Shown here piece by piece: positions 34,901-49,900 of a DNA stretch of 64,000 bases. How positions within the stretch are numbered: position 1 is the first letter of the stretch; the number at the start of each line of letters is the position of its first letter. Below the pieces are notes generated by a model. That model was not told the DNA's origin and made no database searches. It saw only the letters and a program-made list of their open reading frames with translations. Source of the stretch: Syngnathus acus (lineage: Eukaryota; Chordata; Actinopteri; Syngnathiformes; Syngnathidae); the NCBI RefSeq assembly GCF_901709675.1, contig NC_051094.1, forward strand, positions 1,466,501-1,530,500. Direction: 5' to 3'. The translations under genes were made by a program, and so were the position numbers.

Positions 34901-37900
34901 AATTCTGGAATGTTGCCAGCCTGTTGTAGCACCGAGACCATCTGGCCGCAGCCATTTGAAACATGTGCTTGCTTTATTCTACACAACCTGTTGTTGCTAT
35001 CGTAGCCAACCAGATATCTGGCCGCTTACCATTTCTAACTTGCTCTTCATTTGTTACAGGAATGACCACTTTCCTCCATTTGACTGGATTGCTTTTGGCT
35101 CTGTCCATCCCTGGCGCAACATCCGAGTCGGCGACGCTGCGGTTCTTGGGACAGACGGACTTTGTCGTCAATGAGAGCAGCACGGCTGTGGTCCGGCTGG
35201 TCGTGGAGAGAGTGGGAGACCCCGTCAATGTCACGGCTTTAGTTTTGGTGGGTCTTTGTGGACCGTGCTATTTTATTTGCTTTATTATATTATTTATTTA
35301 TTTATTACTGTTAGTTCAAACTGTCCATGCTCAAAGACGATAAGGCCTCAGTCCAGCATCTTCTGTTGCATTTTTAGCCAGTCATGACTTTAATCAATGC
35401 AGAAAGTGATGGCAGCATCAAAGATGGTGGATGCCAGCGGGAGCCCCCTCAGAAAACTCAGTCGGGGTTGGGCTTTACGGGCTCCTCGCGGGGGCCGTGT
35501 GTCAGATGCTCACAGTTGGTGTTTAACAAGGCGAGCAGTGGAATGTGGTGAAGAAGTTTGAAGTTTGAACAATTTCTCTCAAATGAACTATTATAAATCC
35601 TGACAAAATGGAATAATGAAAGAGAAGACTGAGCTAGCAACATCCAGCCTGATCAATCAACCTCCATTTCTTGCTTTGTTCGTTTCAGCTGGAGGGAGTA
35701 GACACGGGCGATTTTGAGGCGGTGAATGCTGCCGCCTTTCTGCTCTCCACTGAATCCAGCAAGACCATATTCATCGCAGTCAAAGACGACGACCTTCCGG
35801 AAGCTGACGAAACGTTTACGTTCAACCTCACTCTGCAGGTACAAAAAAAAACAAAAAACATCCTACCAGTTCACGAATACGGCAAATTTCTTCTGCGTTC
35901 TGTCTACAAAGTCTGACTGTCTGTTGTAAATGTGAAACCTTCACAGCAGCCACTAAGCAATTGGCTGTGGAGGCGTCAACCACACTAAGCCCTCTTTTTA
36001 GGCTCTTTGATGTGTGTCCTCCATAAGACTTGACCAAGGGGGGGTCGGACGGGGGGAAATGTACATGGCCTTTGAGTTTCTTCTTTTGAAAGGCGATGCT
36101 GTGAAAGGAAACCGACTTTGACTGGACTTTGTGTCTTCCACTCTGCTCGTGAAACCCGGCGAAGGATTTCTCGGACTATAAGGCGCCTTTAAAATGCTTT
36201 CATTTGATTTGATGTATGGATGTCAAAGCTTGTCAGCTTGTCATCTTGAATTCAAATCCTTTCCTATTTAGTTTCACCTTTTGGTCTAAATTTTAGACTC
36301 TAAAAAATACGGTACTTTATATCTGTCCCGGTGCGCCTTGTCGTCCAAAAAATACGGTAGTACTTTTCTGGCAATATCTTAGTTCAGTTAGGTGACAAAA
36401 TTGTTGCTGTGCCAGATTGTAAATGTTTCTCAAGAGAATGACTGCTTTCACCACAGGATGCCATAAACCTCGAGACCATCGCCATGGGCATATTTAGCCT
36501 CCAGGCAGAGCGAGAGAAAAGATGAGGCCTTCTATTTACACCACAGTGAAGACAAAGCTTTGGCCAAATGCCACCCGATCAGTTTACTAGAGGGGGGGGG
36601 GGTCTTGTCTGGAGGATAAATGCGAGTTGGGTCAAAGTAGAAATCAAGAGAGTCGCATTCCTAAGATAAGAGCTCTGGCATTTTGAAAACAAAATTGTGA
36701 ATGTGACTAAATAGTTGTTTGTGGCCTTATGACCAATCCAGGTTGTGCAAAACCACCATTTTACCATAACACACACACACACTGCTAATGAAACACCAGT
36801 AAGCCAAAAGCTTCAGAAGACATTTTAGCGTCTCCTTTTATATTGCAATCAAGTTCGGAAAAAAAAAAATACAAATCCTTCTTTCACAGTCCACAGAATG
36901 TGAAGGCAAGAAAAATCTATTGTTAGCTCCGAGGCACACAAGGAGATTTTCAGATTGTCAGGTCTTAGTGTGGAATGATGGCGCTCAAGAATGAAGAGGC
37001 ATCCCGCAGAGAGGCAAAGTGACAAATGAAGTGAGTTGAGACCGGCACTTCCTGTTTTTGTGCCCTCTCAACATGGTGTCTCAGTACAATAACCAAGTGA
37101 AGCCAGTGTGAGCATCAGGGCTGATGGAGGAGCCGTGGTGACCTAGTTTAACTTGCGCTCTCCAGAGCTCCTCCAACGGTGTGACGCTGGGAACGCCCAA
37201 CAGAGCAACCATCACCATCCTGTCCAACGATAACGCCTTCGGAATCATCGCCTTCAACTCGGTAAGGAAATTTCATGGCGCGGTTGAATGAACAGATTTG
37301 TCGGATCCACATCAAAGTTCTTGGAGCGGTGGGAAATTTGGTTTCCATGGTAGCGGTGGAATTTTGGGAACCTCCGGCTGGTCCTGTCAAGCTTGTAACT
37401 GACATGAGTTGGAATTTTTCCCAAGTATTTTTTTTTCTTTCAGCTTTCGTCAATGTGAATTGGAATGGGGAAAGAAATTACAACACTAAAATAAAGATTT
37501 CATTGAAACCGATCAAATAAGGATTTCTCTGTTTCCGCCGTCACAGACTGAGGAGGTCGTAGTTGATGAACCGAGAGGAGGAAACCAGTTTGTACATCTC
37601 ACTCTGATCAGAGAAAAAGGGACATATGGAACAGTGACTGTGAATTTTGAGGTTTGAGAACATTCTGCAGGACATAAACACGTAAAACCATTTTTTAATC
37701 AAATGCTTGAATATTGACTTTTCTATATCAGATCTTTGGGGGACCCAATCCTGCCTTTGAGGACCTCACTCCAGACAGAGGAAATATCACAATTCCCGTT
37801 GGACATTCTGTCGTTCACTTCGGCGTCCTGGTCCGGGATGACCAGGTACCAAGCAACATTTTTACCGCTTGATTGAACCTCATCGATTGGATACTCGACG

Positions 37901-40900
37901 GAGCATTTTTTTCATTCGGACCAGATTCCAGAAGATGACGAAGTCTTTTTAGTCAGGCTCACGGGCGTAGCAGGTGGCGCTCTCCTCAGGCCCAATGGCA
38001 GCAGCGTTCAGCTGAGGATCCGACGCAACGACAGCCCGCTGAGGTTCTTGCAGTCCATCGTAGTCGTTCCAGAATCCGCCGGAGTCATCGCCCTGAATGT
38101 GACACGGGGTCGGCTGAGCGAGGACGGCCCACTTATCGGCTCCGTTGACACCGAGGTACGGTATTTTGGCTTTGGTCCATTTTTGGTCCGTTGAGGTATG
38201 AACGCAGGAATCAAACAGAAATGGAGTGAAGAAGGATCCTTTGGAATGTCTCCAGGTTTCTGTGGATTATCTCCTTGTAAGTGGCAAAGGGCCGGTCAGC
38301 GCCACAGCCGATGAGGACTTCCTTGACCTGCAGCCGGTCAGGACCATCACCTTCCCTCCATTTGTCTACGAGAGCGCCCTGCTGTTTAACATCACAGATG
38401 ACGAGGTGCCGGAAATCGCAGAGTCCTTCCAAGTGGTCCTGCTGGAGGCCAGCCTTAAAGGAGACGCCGTGCTCGTGTCGCCCACTGCCGTGCTCGTGAC
38501 CATCGAGCCTAACGATAAGCCTCATGGTGTCTTGTCAATCGGCAGCGGCGCCGTCGTTCGGCCAATCAGCATTGACGAGGACTCGATACAGAGGTGAAAA
38601 CTTTGCACGCTAGATAAAAAATTATATTAAATTTACCGTAGTCTAAGAAATTCTTATTGATTTTCATGCAGATTTGAGGGCATGGTGATTGTCAGAAACG
38701 GAGGTAGCTATGGCCAAGTGTCCGCCAACTGGTCCATTAGTCGAAACTCAAGCGTCCTCTCGCCGGTATCGGATGACTTGGCACCAGAGGCGGGCACGGT
38801 GACCTTTGCCCCGGGCCAAGTCACTGCTGTGATTCCGATAAATATCGTAACTGACGATCTCCCCGAAGAGGCGGAAGCTTTTGTTCTAAAGTTACTGCCG
38901 CATTCCGTGACTGGAGATGCTGAGGTGGACGAACCCATGGAGGTCAGTGACGATAGATTCGTACAATTGCTTGGCAGGAAATGCCCCGCCAGATGTTGTG
39001 CATTTGGCTTTTTGTGTAGGTGTTGAGTTTCGGTGCTCTTGGCACATTTTGAAAGCCAATCCTTTTTGCCAGCTACTTTGCTCTGCGGGGTTCCGTGGGT
39101 GGATTGATGACTTTTATGATCTCCATTTTCATCATCCATCATGAAATTCTTCTCTTTGAATGAGATGCAAAGGAACCCGTTGGTGGTGCGTGAACACACA
39201 TCAGCACCTTAAGTCGTGAAGGTGCCGCATCTGTTTGCCACCTGACTAAACAAGGGCGATTTATTTTTCCCCCTCGTCCTAAACATGCATTGTTCCGAGC
39301 CATGAATCAATTATGAGTATATAGCAGGCATGTGGGGTTCAAGGGAAAAAAAATAGGCCCTAATTAGAGTCTAGCTAATTAAAGAGGAAGCATCTCTAAA
39401 GTTAGCTCAAAGATCTGTTTTAAGATTTACTACTTTCAAGCTCTCCAGCCTTTCCTCTCTCGTCCTCACCTCACCATAGAAACCAGGGCGAAGATACGTT
39501 AACTCATTCACTGCCATTGACGACTATAGACGTCAAATATCCAGTTTAATTGTGCTGGCATCAAAATCCACACTGATTCCGATGACTTTTTGTCCAATCT
39601 TCCCTCAGATGTTGTTTTACATCCAAGACAGTGATGACGTCTACGGGATATTTGGCTTCAATCCCGAAAAGAAGCAAAGCATCCAAAGTCAACCCGAAGG
39701 CCGTTTCCTGTCCCTCCACTTCCTGCGGGAGGGCGGCATGCTGGGTCGAGTCTCCCTGATTCTCACAGCGCTCTACATTCCCGCAGGTCCGATAGACCCA
39801 GCGTTGGCGCGAGACGGCGTTCTAAACGTTAGCACAACTGTGACCGTCGCCTTCTCCCGTGAACGCACGGCCCTCGTCGTACTGCCGATCAGGAACGATG
39901 CTTTTTTGCAGAATGGAGCTCATTTCTTTATCCAGGTAATGTCCTCTTACCGTTTCTGCCAGAGCCATTTGAAAGTTTGAGTGTCTCTTTTGAGTGGTTT
40001 TGCAACGGCACTTGCGTCGGTCGGGTTTGTTGCCATGGGAACAAATTCATCAATCATAAAAACTGTAATGTGGAAACACATGATGTTTTATGTTCTGTTC
40101 TGTCCTCCAAGTTGAATGCCTTGGCCCTTGTTGACATCACTCCCCGGATTCCTTCCAAAAGTCCAAGGTTTGGGGGACCTCTCAACCTCACCCTGACAGT
40201 CACCCCTGATATCGCCAATGGGGAAATTGGCTTTACGAATAACAGCACAGTTGTGATTTATGAACCAGAGGATGACAACGCCAGCACGGTAACATCCCAC
40301 CCTCAGATATCAATCCCCAAAAATAAATGGACTCCTGAGTTTCCGTGATTCACAGGTGAGCCTGCCGCTGCGACGTGACGGCACAGACGGTCAAGCTGTG
40401 GTTTTCTGGAGTCTCAAAGCGACCGGCGCCAACCGTGAGGACGTCACCTCGGAAGATCTGGAACCTCTCAACGGTTCTGTTGTCTTCATGTCTGGCCAGA
40501 GCGATGCCTTCATCAACCTCACTGTCATGGCTGACAATACACCTGAAGTCAATGAGACTTTGCTGCTGACCTTGGAGCGGTAGGCAAATATATAAAGCGC
40601 CCAACTTGCGCCATGAACTTTATTGACAACGTTGATAAATGAATGCCAAACTGAAAGGGAGAATTTGGGGGTGTTAATGGATGTTCTGATGAGAAGCCCA
40701 GCACTCTTGTCTCCCACCTCGTCTCCGCAGGGTGGAGACTGCACGCTTTATCGTGTACTTCGGGTAAGTGGAGAGTGGAGTGAAGCAGGGCCTTTTGTCC
40801 GGCGTGAATCACAACTTTGTTTCCCAGCGAAGGGGCTACTCGAGAATTGCTGGGGTCTTTGCTTGAACGTGGGGATGAGGATCATTAGGGATTTTCTGCT

Positions 40901-43900
40901 GGTGTGAAAATAGGGGATCTAAAAGAAAGGAGTGGTTGGGAAGCAAACCGAGAATCCTCTTGGTGCCGGCTTGATTGTTTGCCCTTTTTAAGATGGCCGC
41001 TTTTGTATGCATGCAGTGACTTGGCTGTGATTGGTTGTTTGGAATGCTTGGTGATGTCTTGAATTTAGACTTCTTGTTTTGCCGACGCTTTTCTCACACA
41101 GTTTGATCATTCCCTTTTAAAAGCTCACTCAATTATTTCTCAAGTAATATCATTTTGACGACGACTCCAAAACAATAATAAAGAAATAAATAATAAAAAT
41201 AATTCATCATAAAAACAATCATTAATAAAAAATAATTAAATAATAAAAACAATAATTTGTGCTTTTAAAATGATTCATTTTTGTGTCCCAGGAGTGATGT
41301 TGAGAATCAAATCCTGAAAGCCGGCTTCACCACCAGAGTCCTTGTCATCGTGGAGAACGATGACCCCGGTGGAGTCTTTGAGTTCTCGCCATCTTCAAGA
41401 GGTCCATGGTTAATCAATGTAAGGCAAAAAAAAAACATAAATAATTCAGTCAACCTCCGTAACGTGCTGGTCACCTCACATCTGTGGTCACATGTTGTTT
41501 CCAGGAGGGTGAGGCCGTGGAGCTCCATGTGGTCAGAGCCCAGGGACAGCTGCTGAAGCAGCTGGTGCGATATGTCGTCATGCCCGCAGGCAACAGCGAA
41601 TTCTACGGCGCCACCGGGATCTTGGAGTTCAAACCGGGCGAGAGGGAGGTGGTGGTGGCCCTGGTGGCCAAGCCTGATGGCGTGCCAGAAGTAAGAATAA
41701 AATGTCTCATCTTCTCTGTTGAAATTGTCGCAATACATGAAAGATCAATAAATGCGCTTTGTCTTTGCTCAGCTGGACGAGACTTTCTCGGTGGTACTCG
41801 GCAGCCACAGCACTCCTCCCAGTCGCCTCGGAAACCACAGGGAGGTCAACGTCACGGTGCGCGGGAACGACGACCCCTTCGGGGTCATCGAATTTGGGCC
41901 GTCTGGGGCAACAAAGGCCATCAGTGAAAGCAAAGGCAATCAGACATACCAAGGTAGCGTTTTCTTGAATGAACTTTATAGGCCAACAGTGTCAAAATAA
42001 ATCATCTCTCTATATCTGTATCTGATCTCGCAGCAACCTATTCTGTGGAGAGGAGCAGGGGTCTCTTTGGAGAAGTCTTGGTTTCATGGACCCTGGAGCC
42101 AGCTGCATCTGGAGACGTTCGCCCCATCCGAGGAAACATCACGTTCAAGGAGGGAGACTCCTTGAAAAACCTTACTCTCCTATCTTTGCCTGATGAGGTT
42201 AACTTGAAATCATACACTTCCAGAAGTGAATAAATATATGATTTTTATTACTCAATTTATTTTTGGTGGCTCTAGATCCCTGAAGGCTTGGAGAACTTCA
42301 CAATCACTCTGGTGAACGCGAGTGGTGGTGCAAGGCTTGGAAACAGACTCACAGCCACTTTCCAGATTCGCAAAAATGATGACCCCATTTATTTTTCTGG
42401 TAAGAAGTTCACTGTCAATATTGTCTTCTCATATTAACATGAAATCCTAAAATTGATCCACACATTCTTCTTCCACCCTGAAGAACCTGCAGTTGTGCGT
42501 TTGGGGGAAGGCGCTGTGGCCCACTTGAGCGTTCTGCGGGCCGGGCGAGCAGATTACATCGGCACGGTGGTTTACCGTGTGGAATACGGCGATGCGTCCC
42601 CTGGCGATCTCACCCTGCTCAGCAATGACACGGTGTTGCTGTTTGACGTCGGGGAATGGAGGAAGAACATCTCTGTGGCCGTTGAAGACGACAACATACC
42701 GGAAACGGATGAGCACTTCTACATTGTCTTGTATAATGCCACTGGTGCGTATTCTTCATTTATTTTTATTTTGAAAATGTATTTTATTTCAAATGGTCAA
42801 TTTATTCCCCAGCTACATCCTTCAATTTGTTACGGATGTAGCTGTCCTCACTCCACCCACCGAGTGTTCTCTTAATCTCAGTATTGTGTGTCAGGCGAGG
42901 GAATGAAAGCCCGCCGGGGCCCCAACAGGACCTTAATTACCAGCCTCCAAATAGTCCAAGACACAAAGACCAACGACTCAGTTGGCCTCTCTCTGTTTAC
43001 CGGTAGACAGCGTAATGGGCGCTTGTGGTGTAAGGTGTCTGGCTTATGATGTGCAAGTCAATATCCTTTATGTCAGCGCTCAAAATCACGCAGGGATCTT
43101 GACACACTTAGCTCAGTCACTTAATTAGGAGAAAATTCCACCGTGATGAGGGTAGCCCGGCAACCTGAAGTATGCGACTGTGTAAAAAAAAAAAAAACCA
43201 CTCACATGCGATTCATATTGGATGTGTATATAATTGCGTCAATGTTAAAATGTAAATATTGACGTTTTGCACATTTCTGTGCATGCAGGCGACGCCGTGG
43301 TGTACGGAGCAGACACGGCTACCGTGGTCATCGAGGCCAATGATGATGCAAATGGGATTTTCTCACTACAGCCAACAGAAAAGACGGTCGAGGAGGGGAA
43401 GAGCAATTATTTCTCGTACGAAGCGGTTTGGATCTAATCTCAAATATTTCTAAATGTGGACAAGCGGAAAAAAAAAAAGATTTTCATTTGTTTCTACTTC
43501 TCTCCTCAGTGTCTCGCGAGCGCGGGGCCATTTTGGTAACGTAACGGTCTTCTGGCATCTTTATGCCAACGACTCCATCACTCCGTTGTTGGAAAGTCAA
43601 GAGTTTACCGACACCTCAGGCTCCATCACTTTCACCACTGGAGAAGATTTCAAAGCTATCGTGCTGGAGGCCATCTCGGATGGGCTTCCAGAGTTTAATG
43701 AGAGTTTTGTTCTCAGGCTGGTTAATATATCTGGTGAGTTAATTATATATTTTTTAAATATATGCTGCATGACGAGCATCTTCAAAGACCTTTGAATTTT
43801 TGAAGGTGGTTATCCGGGGGACGGTGGCCGACTCGCTGAAGCTTCTCCGAGCGCCTCGCTTGTCATCCCCTTCAACGACGACCCGTACGGCATGTTTGCC

Positions 43901-46900
43901 ATCGCCGACAGCGATTTGGACCACGAAGTAGCAGAGGATGTGCTCTCAGAGGACGACATGGCGGATGTCACTTCCTTTAGCATCCTCCGCCAGCAGGGTA
44001 CTTTTGGCGACGTGCGGGTTGCCTGGGAGATTTTATCCGCGCATTTCCCAGAAGGCCTTCCTCCGATGGATGACCTGCTACTTCTAGCTTCCTTCCCAGA
44101 CTCCGTCGAGCTCAGGCCTCGTGCCAGAAGACACCACTCGGCAACAGACACCAGGTTTTTCTCCGGACGTAACGGATCCTACGGGACTATCCCACCCGAA
44201 GAATCGCCTCCTGTTCCGGGAAACTTTACATTCTCAGCTTGGCTGGTCCCCAGAGCATCTACTGATGGCTTTATAGTCTCCAAAGGAATCACCAACGGCA
44301 CCTTGTATTATGGAGTGAAAATCCACATCAATGAGTCTCACATCACGGTGAAGTTCTATTACACCGTCACGGGATCTAATAACACTCAAGTAGCTCAGGC
44401 CACCGCTGACAAATTTATGGAGGACAATACGTGGCTGCATGTGATCGTTACGCTGGATGACGGGATTGTTGAGTTTTTCCTGGATGGGAATCCCGTTCCT
44501 GGAGGCCTGAGGAGCATTAAAGGAGAAGGCATTGCTGATGGTAATTTACATGAACAGTAATTGATGTACATTAAATGTATTCAATTTAGCTGACGTTTAA
44601 GTAACCTTTAGTTCATTTATGATGTTTTTATGAAATTTATTATCTTTCTTTGCTGATTGGCTTGGAGGGAAAAAATTGCTTCATACGTGGTCCAGAGCTT
44701 TAAGGAGTGAAGGACTTAAAAAAACGCCCAAACACTCTCTTTGAAACAGATTTTAGTTGTTTTTTTTTAGTTGTTTTTTATTTAATTTGTTTAAAGAAGC
44801 TTTTTCTCTTAACATTAAATAACATTTTGTAAAATAAATGTTATTTTAAAACAACCATTTAAATATAATCTATAATTAATAAATAATACATCGAAGTCAT
44901 ATAAACCCAAAATCCAAATCATTTTCCACTTGATATGTCAAGACTGCAGTTTCAGCACCATGGCCAGTGTCAGCAAGTCTCATTTTATTGTTAAATATAA
45001 TCTATAATTAATATATAATACATCCAAATAATATAAAACTAAAATGCAAATCATTTTCCACTTGATATGTCAAGACTGCAGTTTCAGCACCATGGCCAGT
45101 GTCAGCAAGTCTCACTTTGACTGTACAGTCTTTGAATGAAGCCAGGATGTTGTTGTTTTGCTCTGCTCTTGGTGTACATGAAATGCCAACAAGCCTGTCG
45201 TCACTTCAAAATGTACGCCCACACGTAACGCTCAAACACGCACTCGGTCCAGCCCTCATTGTTTCCAACTATTGAGTCTCTCCAACGCTTGAATGAGCCC
45301 AGTTGGATATTGTTACCGCTCAAAGGAATCACTCAGCATCTTCTTTTATTCTCGCTCCCTCTAATTACCGGAGACAATAGTAGTCGCCCGCATTGGACCA
45401 AAAACCTTTGAGGGGAGGGGCGGGGGGGTATCCCAAATGGCTCTTTAGTTAACTTCAATCATAATCAATAGAAACATAATTATTGGTTGTGTCACATGTC
45501 ATTGTCTTCTAATGGTCCTTCAACGTGCAGTTGAATTGGTTTGCATCGGGGCTTTGTAATTGTCCACTGTGGCAGATTTCCTAATTTTTTTTTAATCCAA
45601 AAATATGGAATCTCAATAAAAGGTTACGTAATACTCGTTAAGCCAGGAAAACACATACTGCCTTTTGATATGAATTTTCTCTTTTTGTCCACTCTAGGTC
45701 TTGCTTCTATCTTCATTGGCTCCGATCCACAAGGTCAACAGCGGTACACAGGCCTCCTCCAAGATGTCCGTTTGTACCGGACCAGGCTGGACCGCAAGCG
45801 CATGCACGAGCTTCACAGCCAGCCGGCAAAATCGGACCTGCGCAGCATCTCGGGTTATCTGCGCTACGGGCCGCGGGAGAGCCGCAAGTCGTTTGTGGTG
45901 GAAGTCAAGGATGATGATGAAGAGGAGGGGGAGGAGGTGTTCTATCTTCAGCTGGTGGCGGTACAAGGCGGCGCCCGCCTGCCTTCGCCCAGGCCCACGG
46001 CTGTGATACGCATTATGAAGAGTGACAATGCCAACGGGCTTTTTGGATTTACCGGTGGCTGCATACCTGATGTAAGTTCAACCACTGCCCGCCTATGCTG
46101 GAATTTGGTCAGGAAAGTTTTTGGGCACTGTAAAAATATAAACCACACATAATCCCGTGTAACAGAATCCCTGCTTGCTGCATATTTCATTCGTTTTCAT
46201 GCCTGGCTGCGGCAAGCCCGTGCTCTCCCTTTTTAGTCCGATTGGTTGCGTCGGTCTCAGGTGGAGCGACAGATGGAATTGATAGATCAGGATTCCCGAC
46301 ACTGGAACTGGAGACTGCGTATTGTTGCTGGAGTTGATGGGTGCAACAGTTGGCAAGGCTGAGGGAAGGCATTCCATCAGAAATAGAAACCATCGCTCAC
46401 TTTGTGCTGGAATTACACCTTGAAAGTTTTGGAATGTAGCTCATTTCTGAATTCAACTTGTGTTTCCATTTGTTTTGTTTGTGGCTAGACCACCGAGGAA
46501 GGTTCTACCGTTTCCTGCGTGATCGAGCGGATGCGAGGATCCCTGGACAGTGTTTACGTCAATTACTCGGTGACCCAAATGAACAGCGCCGACAGGGAAT
46601 GGCCCGCACACGAGGATTTTCTCAATGCCACTGGAGTTGTACTTTTCATGAGTGGCCAGCGCTCAGAGGTGTGTGACAATCATGACTCACCAGTTGGAAA
46701 AGCCTGGGTGGTTGCTGGTGTGGCCCAAAATAAGTGTGGCCAAAGTGCTGCCAGCAGGCTGATTTGCATGCCATGCGTCACGACAAGATCAATGTTAAAT
46801 AATACTTATAAATAAACTTACATTATATAACAATTCTAATATATTTTAATCCACACTGTTAGAGGGGTATTTATAATTTTTTTTCCATAATTATTCATCA

Positions 46901-49900
46901 TGTGATTTTATTTAGCAGCACTAAATGAGTACACTGGATCTTAACTTAAAGGTGTTTCTAATATTTTGGTTATCTTATTCAGATTCATAATATAATCAGA
47001 ATCTTTTTTTTCCAACATTTGGCAAAATGAATATTCTTTTTTTTTGTGGTGTGACGGCTCCCTTTAACTTTTTGGTGCAATGCATTTTTGCCATTATAAT
47101 GATCAAAAAGTGAGTAATATTACAGTGACTAATATACTTTTTTTTTATCAATAAAACAACTTTCTCAATTTCAATGAAGACTTGGGCCCACTACATCACT
47201 ACATTTTAATGTTGGTGGTGATGGTGGCACTTGAAGAACGACCCAAAAAAGTTTGGAACCACTGCTTGTGTTTCTTGATAACCAGCGCCACTTAGTGGCC
47301 AATCTAATCAATTGCAGTCTAATTTCTGTACTGTACTGTATTTAAATGCTGAGCCAATTTCAGTCTTTGCACATTTCTTGTAGGTACTGAACCTTTTGGT
47401 GTTGGATGACAACCTCCCCGAGCTGGCAGAGAGCTTTCAAGTCACGTTGGTGTCAGCAGGATCCAGTGACGGCAAGCCCGGTTCCACTCCTGCCAGCGGT
47501 GCCAGCATTGACCCCACTAATTCTGTCAACACTATCACTGTAATGGCCAGCGACCACCCTTATGGTATTCACCCACACACCTCAAACATAACTTTTTTTT
47601 TTAAATTGTGATACTCAGATTTGGTTTTTGCTTGCAGGCTTGCTGCAGTTCCAAGATGATCCACCAGGTGAAGGCTTGATCCCACCTGCGTTAGAACCTG
47701 CACACATTACTGTGAAGGAGGAAGATGGGCAAGTCCATCTACCAGTGGCCAGGGCTCAAGGCCTTTTGGGAAGGGTTCTGGTGGGCTACAGGACGACCCC
47801 CTTCACAGCATCCAGCCCTGAAGACTATGAGGTTCCCCTCTCACTTTAATCCAAAATCTTTTCCATGTAATGTGCTATGTTGATGTATGTTATCATCAGG
47901 ACTCAGAGGGTACGCTGGACTTTCTCCCAGGAGAAAGGTTCAAGTTCATTACGGTCACCATCATTGACAATCCTGTTCCAGAGCTGGACAAGGAATTTCG
48001 AGTGGAGCTCTTCAATATTGATGGGGGAGGTGAGTTGTTTTTGTTTGAGGAATCCTCTGTAGGGTTTCTGCAATGAGTTGGCAGATTAGCATTAGCTAAC
48101 TGGCAGAACCTGGGCTAGTTTTGTGCATCTCGTGTCTTGTGAATGGTCTCCCTGTCAACTTTCCTCCCGATGTATTTTTGATCTCCTGATCTGATACCCT
48201 GGTGGTGTGATCCTCCGCCCCTTCCCTCCCTCTTCCTCCTCACGTGTGATCCTGGTTTGTGATCCACCAGTGGATCACTTTCTGCATGTTGAGGAAAGTG
48301 GTAGTGGGGAGAGTGACTCTGATTTCCTGCCTTCCTCCTTTCTCCACCATGGTAAGTTCTCACCTCCTGATATCCTCCTTTGTGTGGAAAGTCAAATGAT
48401 TTTTGACTTTAACTGTCAGAATCCCATCAGAATCTTCTTCTGAGGCATTTGTTGTGTTTGTATGTGTAGCCAGTTTGGGAGCTGCCTCCCGCGTCACGGT
48501 TACCATCGCAGCCTCTGACGATGCCCACGGAGTCTTCGACTTCAACCTCGCCTTCCTGTCCGTTCACGGGACAGAACCTGAGGATGGACAAAGCTCTGTG
48601 GTCCTAAAGGTCTGTTGAGTTAATCGCACGGATTCAAATATGCCATCAATAATTTCACAACAACTTGCCAGGTGGATCGATCCTTTGGTGATCTCTCCAA
48701 TGTGACCGTGTACTGGGAGGCCGATCCCAGCTCCGAAGGGGAACTCTTGAACCGGTCCGGGAGCATCTTCTTCGGAGTCGGGCAGACATCGGAGAGCATC
48801 TTGGTGTCCGTGGCCCAGGATGAGGTCCCAGAGTTGGACAAGAATTTTACCGTGTCTTTGGTTAACGTGTCTCACGGCCGTCTGGGTGTCAAGACTACGT
48901 CTACTCTAACTGTGCTGGCCAGTGACCACCCGTACGGCGTTTTTGTCTTCTCCAACACCACAAGGCCCGTCCGCCTCCCTGAAGGCGACTCAACTGTTAC
49001 CCTCAGCATACTACGACAAAAAGGCTCCATGGGACAGGTGTGTCTTGGTTTTTTTTGTGACTGTTTTCCAACAATGTTCATTTTTCATTTTCTTCACATT
49101 CAAGGTACGAGTCGCATTCAGGACACTCCAGGAAGCAGAACCAGCACCTTACAGGACGCCCGGAGTGGGCCGAGCCACCGAAGGGCGAGACTTTGTCCCG
49201 CTTGTGGATTCAGTTTTTTTCTTGGCTAATCAAAGCGAAGCAAACGTCACCGTCAGAGTGTTGGACGATGAGGATCCGGAGAGAGACGAGTCCATCTTCG
49301 TGCAGTTGATGGACGTACGGCTCGTCCAAGGAGGGCAGGAGAGGCCCAGTAAGGAACAAATGCGAATGTATTTCATCTTATTCAATCATATCATTAAACT
49401 TCCTTTGCAGTTTCCAACTCGCCGTCTCTCGGCCCGAAAATGGAAATCGTAGCGCAGGTGATCGTGGAAGCCAGCGACGCCGCCTTTGGCGTTCTTCAGC
49501 TGTCAGCTTCTGCCGTCAGCGTGGCCGAAGACTACGTCGGCCCCATCATCAACGTCACACGCGTGGGGGGGATATTTGCAGACGTATCCGTCAAGTTCAG
49601 AGCCGTGCCCTTGACGGCAAGAGTCAGTAAGTTTCTGGCTGACAAAATGAGCTCTTGCCTTCTGTTGTGTTGCATCTCTCACCACGTTTCGCCGCAGGTG
49701 AAGACTACAGCGTGGCCTCCTCTGACGTGGTTCTTCTCGAAGGGGAATCCAGCAAATCCATACCTATTTATGTCATCAATGATGTGGTCCCGGAGCTGGA
49801 GGAGACCGTCGTTGTCGAGTTGATCAATCAGACTACCGGAGGAGCTTTGCTGGGAGAGATCACACGTGCTATTATCACCATATTGCCTTCGGATGACCCT

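Larger units (their letters stand above)
27106..35059 (+). other. adgrv1 intron 1 (8 kb)
   Basis: No coding exon is supported inside. It contains a C run (27353-27370), a TTTA array, an interspersed repeat at about 29920-30005, a hAT-like MITE (30825-31027), an inverted-end element (about 32478-32735) and a TAA array (about 34326-34400). The rest looks unique, with no recognisable gene. Confidence 0.65.

Noticed and set aside
43140-43200. A possible extra adgrv1 exon in the 42745-43288 intron
   Set aside because: The flanking exons join in phase 1 as NATG|DAVVYG exactly as in the family, leaving no missing residues.
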